Assembly (NCBI GenBank): GCA_012514185.1
Contig: JAAZAT010000103.1
Coordinates: forward strand, 1-36,220
Direction of reading: 5' to 3'
Length of the DNA: 36,220 nt
Source: Spirochaetales bacterium
GTDB taxonomy: Bacteria; Spirochaetota; Spirochaetia; Sphaerochaetales; Sphaerochaetaceae
Part shown: positions 23,975-31,675 of the stretch, piece after piece
Layout: each line of letters opens with the position of its first letter
Numbering within the stretch: the first letter of the stretch is position 1
Translations under genes and position numbers: made by a program
Notes under the pieces: model-generated
The model's input: the letters and a program-made list of their open reading frames with translations, nothing else
Told to the model about the DNA's origin: nothing
The model's database searches: none

Positions 23975-25123
23975 TTATTCCTCACTATGATGATCACATG
24001 AGCAGCCATCCCCATGGTGGTGGTGATTTCCATGGTCATGATTGCAGGAACAGCCCTCACCATGATGATGGTGTTCATGCTCGTCTTCGGTGAACAAGGC
24101 ATGCATCATATCCATGAGAATCGATTCAATCTCCTCATTCTTCCCGCCATCAACCACCATGATGCCCATCTGGGGGCCGATTTTCTCCAAGAGCGGAAGC
24201 GTACGTTTGCCAAAGCAGTGGATGGCTTGGGGCTTTCCTTCTTTTTCAAAGATTTCCAACAGATGGCTGATAAAGGCTCCATGCTCTTTTTCATAGTCCT
24301 CCACCATGAAGATGTCGAGAATCTGATGGGCCTGGGGGTCGTAGACCAATTGGTAAATGGGAAAAATCGGACGCCCTCCCTTCTCTCCCAACATTGGTTC
24401 GGGAAGCATGCCGGTGGCGGTATAGAGAATCTTTCCAGGTTTGGAGCGCATGCGCTTGTAGGTGCGCTGCTTCTCCTCATTGGTGAAGAACGCCTGGGGA
24501 TATGAGAATCCATAGGCTTCATCCTGAAGAATCTTTGCTGTTACGACAAAGGAGCCGTCCTGCTCTTCAATGCAGGGAATATACTCCTTGCCCCCGCTCT
24601 CCTTCAGATTCAGGGAGTCCAGCCAGTACGAGAAGGAGTTTGTCTTGCTCGTCTTCTTATAGGATGCGAAATACTCTTTTGCAAAGAGGATGGCGCGAAG
24701 GATGAGAATGAGGTCCTTGGCCTCATCCTGCTCGATGTACCACGGATAGTGATACTGCAGCTTGCTGCGGAACTGCGGATACATGCCGTCCTCGAAAGGA
24801 ACACCGCTCTCTACGATGGCCTGGTAATCGGCATCCTCGATATCCTCCCGGCCGTTGTTGAGAAGGCAGAGCAGGCACTCCTGCTCCCGTTCCATCTCCA
24901 AGTACTCCAAGGAGTCGCTTTCAGCATCCGAAAGAGAGAGGGCAAGGTATCCGGTAAGTCCTTTTTCCCCACGGTAGGCGGCAAAGGCGGAGTCGACAAG
25001 GGAAACATAGTAGGGCGTCTTATCCTCGGCAATGACGCAGATGAGATCATTCTCTGAGAATACAGAGGATACGGCGGCATCGGAATAGACCTTGGCAAGA
25101 CTGTATAGGGTATGGGTGTCCAT
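23975..25123 (-). CDS. unknown protein with His/Cys-rich metal-binding tail
   Basis: A 382-residue soluble protein with no signal peptide and no family I can name with certainty; the body (YHYPWYIEQDEAKDLILILRA, GRPIFPIYQLVYDPQAHQIL, PQAIHCFGKRTLPLLEKIG) resembles cytoplasmic DUF6930/DUF7309-type proteins of clostridia. Its striking part is the last 37 residues (346-382), with 13 His and 4 Cys in two near-repeats, HHHHGEGCSC and HHHHGDGCSC, suited to bind Ni, Zn, Cu or Co. The start MDTHTLYS at 25123 is chosen because GGAG lies 6 bases upstream; longer forms exist but lack a ribosome site. It is co-transcribed with the AEC permease. Confidence 0.7.
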   Translation of the reverse strand: MDTHTLYSLAKVYSDAAVSSVFSENDLICVIAEDKTPYYVSLVDSAFAAYRGEKGLTGYLALSLSDAESDSLEYLEMEREQECLLCLLNNGREDIEDADYQAIVESGVPFEDGMYPQFRSKLQYHYPWYIEQDEAKDLILILRAILFAKEYFASYKKTSKTNSFSYWLDSLNLKESGGKEYIPCIEEQDGSFVVTAKILQDEAYGFSYPQAFFTNEEKQRTYKRMRSKPGKILYTATGMLPEPMLGEKGGRPIFPIYQLVYDPQAHQILDIFMVEDYEKEHGAFISHLLEIFEKEGKPQAIHCFGKRTLPLLEKIGPQMGIMVVDGGKNEEIESILMDMMHALFTEDEHEHHHHGEGCSCNHDHGNHHHHGDGCSCDHHSEE

Positions 25124-25248
25124 AATTTTCTCCATCGGTCCATCATACAAAAATCCCGGCCCTTGTCCAATGGCTTCATCCTTGGGTCTTGCCATGGTTA
25201 TCGACAGACAGTACCATATTGTATATCTCATCCCAAGGATGGCTCTTC

Positions 25249-26568
25249 ATGACAGGATTTGAGAAACTGCAGCAAGCCAAGCGATTCGATATGAAGAAGA
25301 AACCCATTCGCCAACGCCACTACCTGCGGCCGGTGACTTGGCTCTTGAGTTATCCTACTGTGTGGGCTCATCGGTTGAAAATCAACCGCATCAACATGGA
25401 AGGGATCAAGCCTCCGTTTTTGCTCTTGTGCACACACCATGCTTTCATCGATTTCAAGGTCACCACCGCAGCCCTCTTCCCCTATCGGGCCAACTATGTG
25501 GTCGCCATTGACGGCTTTCTCAAGCGTGAATGGCTGCTGCGCAACGCCGGCGGCATCTGCAAACGAAAGTTTACCAACGATTTGCAGTTGATACGGCAGA
25601 TTCGGGAAGTACTTGCCGTCAACAAGGACGTTCTGGCCCTGTACCCGGAAGCACGATACACCTTGGTGGGCACCACCGCAGTATTGCCTGACTCTCTGGG
25701 GAAGATGGCAAAGCTGTTGGGGGTGCCGGTGGTCATGCTCAATATGCACGGGCACTATCTGAACAGCCCTGTATGGAATTTGAAGAATAGGGGCAGTCGT
25801 ATCGAAGCCGATTACAGTCTGCTGTTCACCGAGGAAGATTTGGCGAAAAGTTCAGTCTCACACATCAATGCAGCAATCAGGAAAGCCTTCGAGTACGATG
25901 AATATCGGTGGCAGAAGGAGAACAAGATCCGCATCAGCTATGCAAAGCGTGCCGAAGGTCTGCATAAGCCGCTGTATCAGTGTCCCCACTGCCTGAGCGA
26001 GTATACCACCTACAGCGAAGGGGCCCGCATCGGCTGCTCAGCCTGCCATAAAGTATGGGAGATGAGCGAGTACGGCGAGTTGCAGGCCGTACAGAAGGCC
26101 GATGATGAAAAAGACCTGGTCACTGAATTTTCCCACATCCCCGATTGGTATGAGTTCGAACGCAAGCAGGTCCGCTCCCAGGTCGAGGGTGGAACCTACT
26201 TCCTGAAAACAAAGGCGTACGTGGAGGCCCTCCCCAATGCAAAGGGATACATTCCCCTCGGGGAAGCTCTGCTGATCCATGACATGCAAGGATTCAAGCT
26301 GGAAGGGATGTTCGGCAAGGAAGGGTTCCTGCTTGCCAAGACACCCCTGTCGATGTACTCATGCCATATCGAGTATGAGTACTTCGGCAAGGGGGATTGC
26401 ATCGACCTGTCCACCCTGGAAGACACCTACTACATCTATCCGAAGGAACAAAAATGCTCGGTCACCAAAATCGCTTTGGCAACCGAGGAACTCTTCGCTT
26501 TCTACAGCAAGGAACAGGAAGTCAACCCGCCAAGTGTATTGGAGGCCGTTGTTCAATCACCTTCCTGA
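25249..26568 (+). CDS. PlsC-like acyltransferase with zinc ribbon
   Basis: A 439-residue protein. Residues about 35-230 form a lysophospholipid acyltransferase (PlsC) domain: the catalytic HX4D is His63 to Asp68 in CTHHAFIDF, and LYPEARYT (131-138) corresponds to the FPEGTRS substrate motif. A four-Cys zinc ribbon follows (Cys245-x2-Cys248, Cys263-x2-Cys266), then about 170 residues without an assigned fold. The role is probably acyl transfer to a glycerolipid or related acceptor at the membrane. The ATG at 25249 (MTGFEKLQQ) is preferred to an earlier one at 25189. Its last 12 bases overlap the convergent DUF2202 gene. Confidence 0.78.
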   Translation: MTGFEKLQQAKRFDMKKKPIRQRHYLRPVTWLLSYPTVWAHRLKINRINMEGIKPPFLLLCTHHAFIDFKVTTAALFPYRANYVVAIDGFLKREWLLRNAGGICKRKFTNDLQLIRQIREVLAVNKDVLALYPEARYTLVGTTAVLPDSLGKMAKLLGVPVVMLNMHGHYLNSPVWNLKNRGSRIEADYSLLFTEEDLAKSSVSHINAAIRKAFEYDEYRWQKENKIRISYAKRAEGLHKPLYQCPHCLSEYTTYSEGARIGCSACHKVWEMSEYGELQAVQKADDEKDLVTEFSHIPDWYEFERKQVRSQVEGGTYFLKTKAYVEALPNAKGYIPLGEALLIHDMQGFKLEGMFGKEGFLLAKTPLSMYSCHIEYEYFGKGDCIDLSTLEDTYYIYPKEQKCSVTKIALATEELFAFYSKEQEVNPPSVLEAVVQSPS

Positions 26569-27180
26569 CAGGATGGCTTGGAGTTCTGCGTCACTGATGT
26601 AACGGGCCTTGTAGGTGATGCCATAACGCGCCAACTGCCTGACAAAGGAGCGCATATGGTTCTCCGAGCCCTTCAGGAGATTGGTATAGACCCAGATTTC
26701 TGCTTCATCGGCAGTCTTTGCAAGAGACTCCTTCAAGTCGGAGATGTCCAAATCCTCGATGATGGCCCCGACCAAGTATGCATCGGTAACGGATTTCATT
26801 CCCTGACTCACCAAGGAACTGTATAGTGCAGCCAAATCAGCATTCTTGAATTCACCGGTTGCAGAACCCGAGACAGGATCCTCGATGTTTCGTGCTGCTA
26901 GCAGCGCTCCAACTACATCCATGTGCTGCTGTTCAGCCTTCGCTATATTCAGAAAAGTCCTGGCGCCCCATTTCTCATAGAGGGTGAGATAGACATCGCG
27001 GGCCAGTTTCTCTTCCTCACGCATATACAGAAGCCCGTCAATGCGGGAGCTGGGTTCAACAATCAGTGCTTGAACCTCTGCCGGTGTTGTTGTTTGTACC
27101 TCTTCAATCGGCTGTGCAGCGAGGGAAAATGAAGAGACCAGAATCAATGCCAAAACTATGATGCTTGCATGCTTGTACAT
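26557..27180 (-). CDS. exported DUF2202 (ferritin-like) protein
   Basis: A 207-residue protein with a signal peptide (MYKHASIIVLALILVSSFSLAAQ). The DUF2202 domain, a four-helix ferritin-like bundle, is marked by LLYMREEEKLARDVYLTLYEKWG, NIAKAEQQHMDVVGALL, SVTDAYLVGAIIEDLDISDL and LLKGSENHMRSFVRQL. The Glu/His residues in these helices are the likely di-metal ligands. Its function is unknown; a periplasmic metal or redox role is inferred. The start at 27180 is chosen over 27216 because AGGAG lies 8 bases upstream and the signal peptide then begins properly. An inverted repeat (27195-27217) sits just upstream. Confidence 0.82.
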   Translation of the reverse strand: MYKHASIIVLALILVSSFSLAAQPIEEVQTTTPAEVQALIVEPSSRIDGLLYMREEEKLARDVYLTLYEKWGARTFLNIAKAEQQHMDVVGALLAARNIEDPVSGSATGEFKNADLAALYSSLVSQGMKSVTDAYLVGAIIEDLDISDLKESLAKTADEAEIWVYTNLLKGSENHMRSFVRQLARYGITYKARYISDAELQAILSGR

Positions 27181-27194
27181 ATAAAGCTCCTTTG

Positions 27195-27217
27195 ATTGTT
27201 GAATCTGACTCAACAAT
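27195..27217. promoter_or_regulatory. inverted repeat upstream of the DUF2202 gene
   Basis: ATTGTTGA-N7-TCAACAAT has perfect 8-bp arms and lies 15 bases before the start codon at 27180, just upstream of the ribosome site. On the minus strand it overlaps a weak promoter candidate (TTACTG, 17 bases, TATTGT). It may be an operator or a leader hairpin. Confidence 0.45.
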
Positions 27218-27273
27218 ACCGGTACTGGATACAGGCAGTAAGAATCTCAGGTAAAGGTTGGGTAAAGACGAAA

Positions 27274-27305
27274 CAGGCGACAGGGAGTATTTTCCCCATC
27301 GCCTG
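27274..27305 (-). terminator. terminator of kdgK
   Basis: CAGGCGA (27274-27280) pairs with TCGCCTG (27299-27305), with an inner GGGG/CTCCC extension. On the minus strand it is followed by TTTCGTCTTT. It lies 23 bases after the kdgK stop; the short T-run makes it a moderate terminator. Confidence 0.7.
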
Positions 27306-27327
27306 TATCGTATTGGATCGCTGTTGC

Positions 27328-28365
27328 TTAACGCTGGACGCGTCCGCTTCCATCCCCCTTGAGCAGGGCTTCCACTTCTGCCTTGGTGGACAGGTTGAAG
27401 TCACCACCGATGGAGTGCTTCAAAGCCGAAGCTGCAACTGCAAAGTTGATGGCATACTGCTCGTCGTCGCCATACTCGCTGAGTGCATAGATCAGACCGG
27501 CTGAGAAGGAGTCACCGCCACCGACACGATCGATGATATCGGTAATCTCATACCGCTTGGAGAGGTAGAAACCACTCTTTCCACTCAGGGCTGCACTCCA
27601 GCCGTTGTGATCCGCGCTCTTGCTCTCCCTCAGGGTGACGGCAACCACGCTGATGTTGGGGAACTGGGCTTTGACTTCTGCCGTCAGAGCCTTGTACTCC
27701 TCGATGTCAAGCTCGCCGGTGGTCACATCGACCTTGGCCTCGATGGCAAGACACTTCTGGATGTCTTCCTCGTTGGCCACGATTACATCGGCAAACTTGA
27801 CTAGTTCACGCATTACCTCGGGAGCCTTCTTGCCGTAATTCCAAAGCTTCTTTCGATAGTTCAAGTCGACGGAGACGGTTGCCCCGGCCTTCTTTGCCTG
27901 CTGCATTGCAGCAAGGCAGCTGTCGGCTGCATCCTGGCTGATAGCCGGGGTGATGCCGGTTACATGCAGCCAGTGTGCGTCTGCCATAATGGAAGCAAAA
28001 TCAAAGTCGGAGGGTTTGCTCAAAGCAATTGAGGACGCCTCGCGGTCGTATACTACACTGCTCGGTCTCTGGTTTGCACCGGTCTCCAGGAAGTAGATAC
28101 CGACGCGTCCGTTTTTGGTCATCTTGATCGATGAGGTGTCGACACCATACTTTCTCACCTCGCGGACGGCGGCTTCACCGATCGCATTGGCAGGAAGAGC
28201 AGTCACAAACTTTGCGTCCTTGCCCAGCAGGGAGAGAGAAACCGCAACGTTTGCCTCGCCGCCTCCAAACGTCGCTTCCAAGAGAGGAGATTGGAAGAAG
28301 CGCTCGTGTCCAGGACTCTTAAGCCGCAACATAATCTCACCAAACGTTACATATTTCTTACCCAT
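27328..28365 (-). CDS. kdgK: 2-keto-3-deoxygluconate kinase
   Basis: A 345-residue PfkB/ribokinase-family kinase, EC 2.7.1.45, phosphorylating 2-keto-3-deoxygluconate to KDPG. The N-terminal signature is ATFGGGEANVAVSLSLLG (31-48). The anion-hole/catalytic motif is DRVGGGDSFSAG (279-290) with Asp285 as the catalytic base. YFLETGANQRPSSVVYDR (91-108) fits the substrate-contact region of sugar-acid kinases. AGGAGG precedes the ATG. It is divergent from kdgA, with a KdgR-type palindrome between them and a near-consensus promoter at 28420-28448. Its product is the substrate of KdgA, and its own substrate comes from UxaA. Confidence 0.92.
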   Translation of the reverse strand: MGKKYVTFGEIMLRLKSPGHERFFQSPLLEATFGGGEANVAVSLSLLGKDAKFVTALPANAIGEAAVREVRKYGVDTSSIKMTKNGRVGIYFLETGANQRPSSVVYDREASSIALSKPSDFDFASIMADAHWLHVTGITPAISQDAADSCLAAMQQAKKAGATVSVDLNYRKKLWNYGKKAPEVMRELVKFADVIVANEEDIQKCLAIEAKVDVTTGELDIEEYKALTAEVKAQFPNISVVAVTLRESKSADHNGWSAALSGKSGFYLSKRYEITDIIDRVGGGDSFSAGLIYALSEYGDDEQYAINFAVAASALKHSIGGDFNLSTKAEVEALLKGDGSGRVQR

Positions 28366-28419
28366 ACAAGCCTCCTAGATTTTTTTAACGGGAATACTGA
28401 CAGCCTCTTGCTATTTGGA

Positions 28420-28448
28420 ATCATAGAGGGTATGCTTGGGTCTGTCAA
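28420..28448 (-). promoter_or_regulatory. promoter of kdgK
   Basis: On the minus strand, -35 TTGACA (28443-28448) and -10 TATGAT (28420-28425) have a 17-base spacer. Transcription would start near 28413, giving a leader of about 50 bases. The KdgR-type palindrome ends 8 bases upstream of the -35. Confidence 0.78.
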
Positions 28449-28456
28449 TATTATTT

Positions 28457-28471
28457 TGAAACAACGTTTCA
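28457..28471. promoter_or_regulatory. KdgR-type operator between kdgK and kdgA
   Basis: TGAAAC-AAC-GTTTCA is a perfect 6-bp-arm palindrome matching the core of the enterobacterial KdgR box. For kdgA it follows a TATTAT (28449-28454) at nearly the same distance as the matching site in the uxa promoter (15352-15373); alternatively it lies in the spacer of a promoter using CATAAT (28470-28475). For kdgK it lies just upstream of the -35. Confidence 0.68.
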
Positions 28472-28495
28472 TAATTGAAATAAAGGAGTGAAGCC

Positions 28496-29458
28496 ATGCA
28501 CGAAGCACTGTTTGAACACATTCACAAAATCGGTCTGGTACCGGTAGTAAAAATCGATGATGCAGGCAAAGCGGTAGGGCTTGCCAAGGCCATGGTAAAG
28601 GGTGGGCTCCCCTGCGCTGAAGTCACGTTCCGCACTGCAGCCGCCGAAGAGGCCATCAAGCAGATTACCAAGGCAGTTCCTGAGATGCTGGTAGGAGCCG
28701 GAACGGTCACCAATCTCGACTTCGCCAAGAAGGCCGTTGCTGCAGGCGCCAAATTCATTGTCTCTCCGGGTTTCAACCCAACCGTTGTCGATTGGTGCCT
28801 TGAGAACAACGTACCCATCGTACCCGGTGTCTGCACCCCCAGTGATATCGAGGCAGGCCTCTCACGCGGGCTCTCCACCCTCAAGTTCTTCCCTGCCGAA
28901 GTAAGCGGCGGTGTCGAGATGCTCAAGAATCTTGCAGGCCCCTTCCCCAACCTGATGTTCATGCCCACCGGCGGTATCAGCCCGGCAAATCTGGCTTCCT
29001 ATGCAAAGCAGTCCAACGTGCTGGCAATCGGCGGCTCCTGGATGGTAAAGCCCGAGCTCATCGAAGCTGAGAACTGGGATGCAATTTCAGCACTGTGCAG
29101 CGAAGCGGTAGTCACCCTGCAGGGCCTTGAGTTCGCACACCTGGGCATCAACAACGAAAATGCCGCCGAAGCTGAGAAAACCATTGCAGCCCTGGAGGCA
29201 TTCGGCATGGTCAAGAAAGTCGGCAACAGCTCCACATTCCTGAATACCTCCATTGAGGTCCTGCCCAAGATGTACTATGGAAGGCTCGGCCACCTCGGCT
29301 TCAAGTGCTTCGATATCGAGCGCACCCTTGCCTACCTGGGCCGCCATGGATTTACGGTCAATGAAGAGACCATCACCCGCGATGCAAAGGGAAAGATCAA
29401 GGTCTGCTACATCCAGCAGGAGTTCAGCGGTTTTGCGGTACACCTGATCAAGGCTTGA
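28496..29458 (+). CDS. kdgA: KDPG/KHG aldolase with C-terminal VOC-like domain
   Basis: A 320-residue protein. Residues 1-about 210 are a complete KDPG aldolase (EC 4.1.2.14), a class I TIM barrel cleaving 2-keto-3-deoxy-6-phosphogluconate to pyruvate and glyceraldehyde-3-phosphate. Glu42 in AEVTFRT, GAGTVT (67-72) and the Schiff-base Lys130 in LKFFPAE are present. Ordinary family members end near residue 210. Here about 110 more residues follow (EFAHLGINNEN, then YYGRLGHLGFKCFDIERTLAYLGRHG, then KVCYIQQEFSGFAVHLI), resembling a glyoxalase/VOC-type domain. AAAGGAG lies before the ATG. It is divergent from kdgK. Confidence 0.9.
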   Translation: MHEALFEHIHKIGLVPVVKIDDAGKAVGLAKAMVKGGLPCAEVTFRTAAAEEAIKQITKAVPEMLVGAGTVTNLDFAKKAVAAGAKFIVSPGFNPTVVDWCLENNVPIVPGVCTPSDIEAGLSRGLSTLKFFPAEVSGGVEMLKNLAGPFPNLMFMPTGGISPANLASYAKQSNVLAIGGSWMVKPELIEAENWDAISALCSEAVVTLQGLEFAHLGINNENAAEAEKTIAALEAFGMVKKVGNSSTFLNTSIEVLPKMYYGRLGHLGFKCFDIERTLAYLGRHGFTVNEETITRDAKGKIKVCYIQQEFSGFAVHLIKA

Positions 29459-29476
29459 TTCCAAAAAACCTATTCC

Positions 29477-29515
29477 AAACGCCGGTTCTCATCTAGCAGA
29501 GCCGGCGTTTTCTTG
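29477..29515 (+). terminator. terminator of kdgA
   Basis: A stem AAACGCCGG / CCGGCGTTT, extended inward by a GU pair and three more pairs, is followed by TTTTCTTGTTT. It lies about 20 bases after the kdgA stop and separates it from the GNAT gene. Confidence 0.88.
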
Positions 29516-29529
29516 TTTACAGTAAGCAC

Positions 29530-30381
29530 ATGAATAGTATACAAAGCCATACGCTTACCGAAGAGCAAATGAAAGAAATTGAACAGTTGCAGGATGTCTC
29601 CCACCTTTCCGAAGGTTTGGAAAATCGTGTATTCCTCTCCTCTGAAATGAATGTATACAAGGATCTGGATTGTTTCTTCCTCGGGTATGAAGACAACACA
29701 CTCATCAGTTTTCTCTGTGCGTTCTTTCCCAGCCGCAAGGAGGTGGAGTTCAATGGCTTCACCCACCCCGACCATCGCAGGCAAGGTCATTTCACCCGCC
29801 TCGTTGAGCATGCGCTCTCCTTGTATAAACCATGCTCCTTCACCCAAGCGCTCTTCCAGCGTGAGCTGAACAGCCAAAGCGGGCTCTCCTATCTTAAGAA
29901 ACGATATCCAGAGCTCGATCGCAGCGAGTATGTGATGATGCTTGAAAGACAGCATTGGATGAACAAGGAACAGAGTGGCACCCTTGAGTTGGTTACTGAA
30001 CAGAACAAAGAGGCTGCCATTGCAGTAATGAGTGATGCCTTTGGAGAAGATAGCAAGGAAAGCTCCCATACCTTGGAGTACCTGCTCTCCCAAGCAGACC
30101 GAAAAACGTTCCTGTATCGGTTCGAGAACAAAGCAATCGGGGTTCTGAACGCGGCCATGGAAGATGGAGCGTGGGTGCTTCACGGAGTAGGAATCATCCA
30201 TGACTCCAGGAACAAGGGCATGGGAAGGCAAATGCTCAGCCTCGCCTTCGATCATCTCTTCAATGAGGCAGAAACTATACAACTTGAAGTGGACTCTGAA
30301 AATCCTCCTGCACTTGCCCTCTACCGGAAACTTGGGTTCAGAACCACCAGCCGAGTCGATTATCATAGATTGATTTTGTGA
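29530..30381 (+). CDS. double-GNAT N-acetyltransferase
   Basis: A 283-residue protein with two GNAT-like halves. The first has the acetyl-CoA loop FTHPDHRRQGHFTRLVEHAL (about 77-96). The second has the fuller motif VGIIHDSRNKGMGRQMLSLAF (about 222-242), followed by QLEVDSENPPALALYRKLGF (about 257-276), the usual C-terminal GNAT strand and helix. The acceptor is unknown. The ribosome site is weak. It stands alone between the kdgA terminator and the promoter of the next operon, and no link to the sugar-acid pathway is visible. Confidence 0.82.
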   Translation: MNSIQSHTLTEEQMKEIEQLQDVSHLSEGLENRVFLSSEMNVYKDLDCFFLGYEDNTLISFLCAFFPSRKEVEFNGFTHPDHRRQGHFTRLVEHALSLYKPCSFTQALFQRELNSQSGLSYLKKRYPELDRSEYVMMLERQHWMNKEQSGTLELVTEQNKEAAIAVMSDAFGEDSKESSHTLEYLLSQADRKTFLYRFENKAIGVLNAAMEDGAWVLHGVGIIHDSRNKGMGRQMLSLAFDHLFNEAETIQLEVDSENPPALALYRKLGFRTTSRVDYHRLIL

Positions 30382-30417
30382 TAATGTGAACCGTTTTGGC
30401 CATTGGTTGCATTTAGC

Positions 30418-30446
30418 TTGACGGCTCTGGTATGGCGGCTTAGCAT
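30418..30446 (+). promoter_or_regulatory. promoter of the AfuA-like importer operon
   Basis: -35 TTGACG (30418-30423) and -10 TAGCAT (30441-30446) have a 17-base spacer, giving a leader of about 58 bases. The leader contains a short self-complementary CATCCATGTGGATG (30473-30486). No Fur-box-like sequence is obvious, which speaks weakly against iron control. Confidence 0.55.
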
Positions 30447-30510
30447 TATCTATCATGTTATGTTTTTGACCGCATCCATGTGGATGACGGAATGCAATTT
30501 GGAGGAAAGA

Positions 30511-31596
30511 ATGAAAAAAACACTAGCAATTCTGCTCGTACTTGTCATGCTCGTACCTGCTCTGTTTGCACAGGGCGGACAGGAAGCTGCTCCTGCTGCC
30601 CCGGCTCCTGTGGCTCCCGTAGCTGCCCCTGCTCCCGCCCCGGTTGCTGCTGGCACCGGCAGCGTCAACGCCTATACAACCCTTGAGGAACCCCTTGCTG
30701 CAAAGCTTTTCCAGCTCTTCGAGGCTGAGACCGGTATCAAGGTGAACTTCGTCCGCTTAAGCGGTGGTGAAGCTGTCGCTCGTTTGGAAGCTGAATCCGC
30801 CAATCCCCAGGCATCCATCTGGGTCGGCGGTGTAGGCCTGGACCACATCACTGCAAAGAGCAAGGGTTTGACTACTCCGTACGTAAGCCGCTATACCAGC
30901 AAGACTCCTGCTCAGTTCCGTGATGCAGAGAACTACTTCATCGGACTCTATGTCGGACCCCTCACGTTCGTAACCAACCTCGACCGTGCCAAGGAACTTG
31001 GTTTTGAGGCTCCCAAGAGCTGGGCAGACCTGCTCAAGCCCGAGTACAAGGGTTATATCCGCATGGCAAACCCCAACTCCTCCGGTACCGCTTACAACGT
31101 TTTGACCACGATGCTCGATATCTTCGGCACCGAGGACAAGATGATTGAGTACATGAAGCAGCTGGACAAGAACATCGACCAGTATACCAAGAGCGGCTCT
31201 GCACCCGGCAAGAGCGTAGCAACCGGTGAGATCCCCATCGCCATCGGCTATGCACATGACCAGGTCAAACTCAAGGCTGCCGGATCTCCTGTTGTCATCA
31301 CCGCTCCCAGCGAAGGAACCGGTTATGAGCTGGCTTCCATGTCCTTGGTAAAGGGTGGCAAGGATACTGTCAACGCCAAGAGGCTGTATGACTGGATCCT
31401 TTCCAGCCCCGTTGCACAAGCAACCTTCACCGAGTGGTATGTGGTATTGGTGGCGGATGGTGCAGCAAAGCATCCCGACGCCCTCTCCATCACCGAGATC
31501 AAAACCGTCACACAGGATATGGCTTGGGACGGCGACAATGTAAACAAGACCAGGCTGCTTGACCGCTGGACCAACGAAATCGGCAACAAGAGATAA
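30511..31596 (+). CDS. AfuA/FbpA-like ABC transporter substrate-binding protein
   Basis: A 361-residue binding protein of the family 1 / Fe(III)-type class. The signal peptide is residues 1-20 (MKKTLAILLVLVMLVPALFA) with cleavage before QGGQE; no lipobox. A linker of about 28 residues made almost only of Ala, Pro and Val follows, then the domain from VNAYTTLEEPLAAKLFQLFE. The segment LSGGEAVARLEAESANPQAS is typical of AfuA/PhnS-like proteins. The tandem Tyr pair used by FbpA to bind iron is not seen anywhere, so iron as ligand is doubtful; phosphonates, sugar phosphates or other anions are alternatives. GGAGG lies 7 bases before the ATG. Confidence 0.82.
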   Translation: MKKTLAILLVLVMLVPALFAQGGQEAAPAAPAPVAPVAAPAPAPVAAGTGSVNAYTTLEEPLAAKLFQLFEAETGIKVNFVRLSGGEAVARLEAESANPQASIWVGGVGLDHITAKSKGLTTPYVSRYTSKTPAQFRDAENYFIGLYVGPLTFVTNLDRAKELGFEAPKSWADLLKPEYKGYIRMANPNSSGTAYNVLTTMLDIFGTEDKMIEYMKQLDKNIDQYTKSGSAPGKSVATGEIPIAIGYAHDQVKLKAAGSPVVITAPSEGTGYELASMSLVKGGKDTVNAKRLYDWILSSPVAQATFTEWYVVLVADGAAKHPDALSITEIKTVTQDMAWDGDNVNKTRLLDRWTNEIGNKR

Positions 31597-31625
31597 TTAC
31601 CATCAGGTAATTTGGCTTTTCCTAC

Positions 31626-31652
31626 CACCCTGCAAGCAATCCTTGCAGGGTG
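31626..31652 (+). terminator. intercistronic hairpin after the AfuA-like gene
   Basis: CACCCTGCAAG / CTTGCAGGGTG form a perfect 11-bp stem with a 5-base loop, between the binding-protein stop and the permease start at 31676. The following bases (TGTAGTCC) contain no T-run. It probably stabilises the binding-protein message and reduces read-through into the permease gene. Confidence 0.6.
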
Positions 31653-31675
31653 TGTAGTCCAAACGGAATGATTCG

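Noticed and set aside
30382-30400. TGTGAACCGTTTTGG as a third KdgR-type box.
   Set aside because: The spacing between the half-sites is wrong and the symmetry is poor.
29470-30456. A minus-strand frame of 328 codons opposite the GNAT gene.
   Set aside because: The plus-strand frame shows two GNAT motifs; the minus frame shows none and crosses the kdgA terminator and the next promoter.
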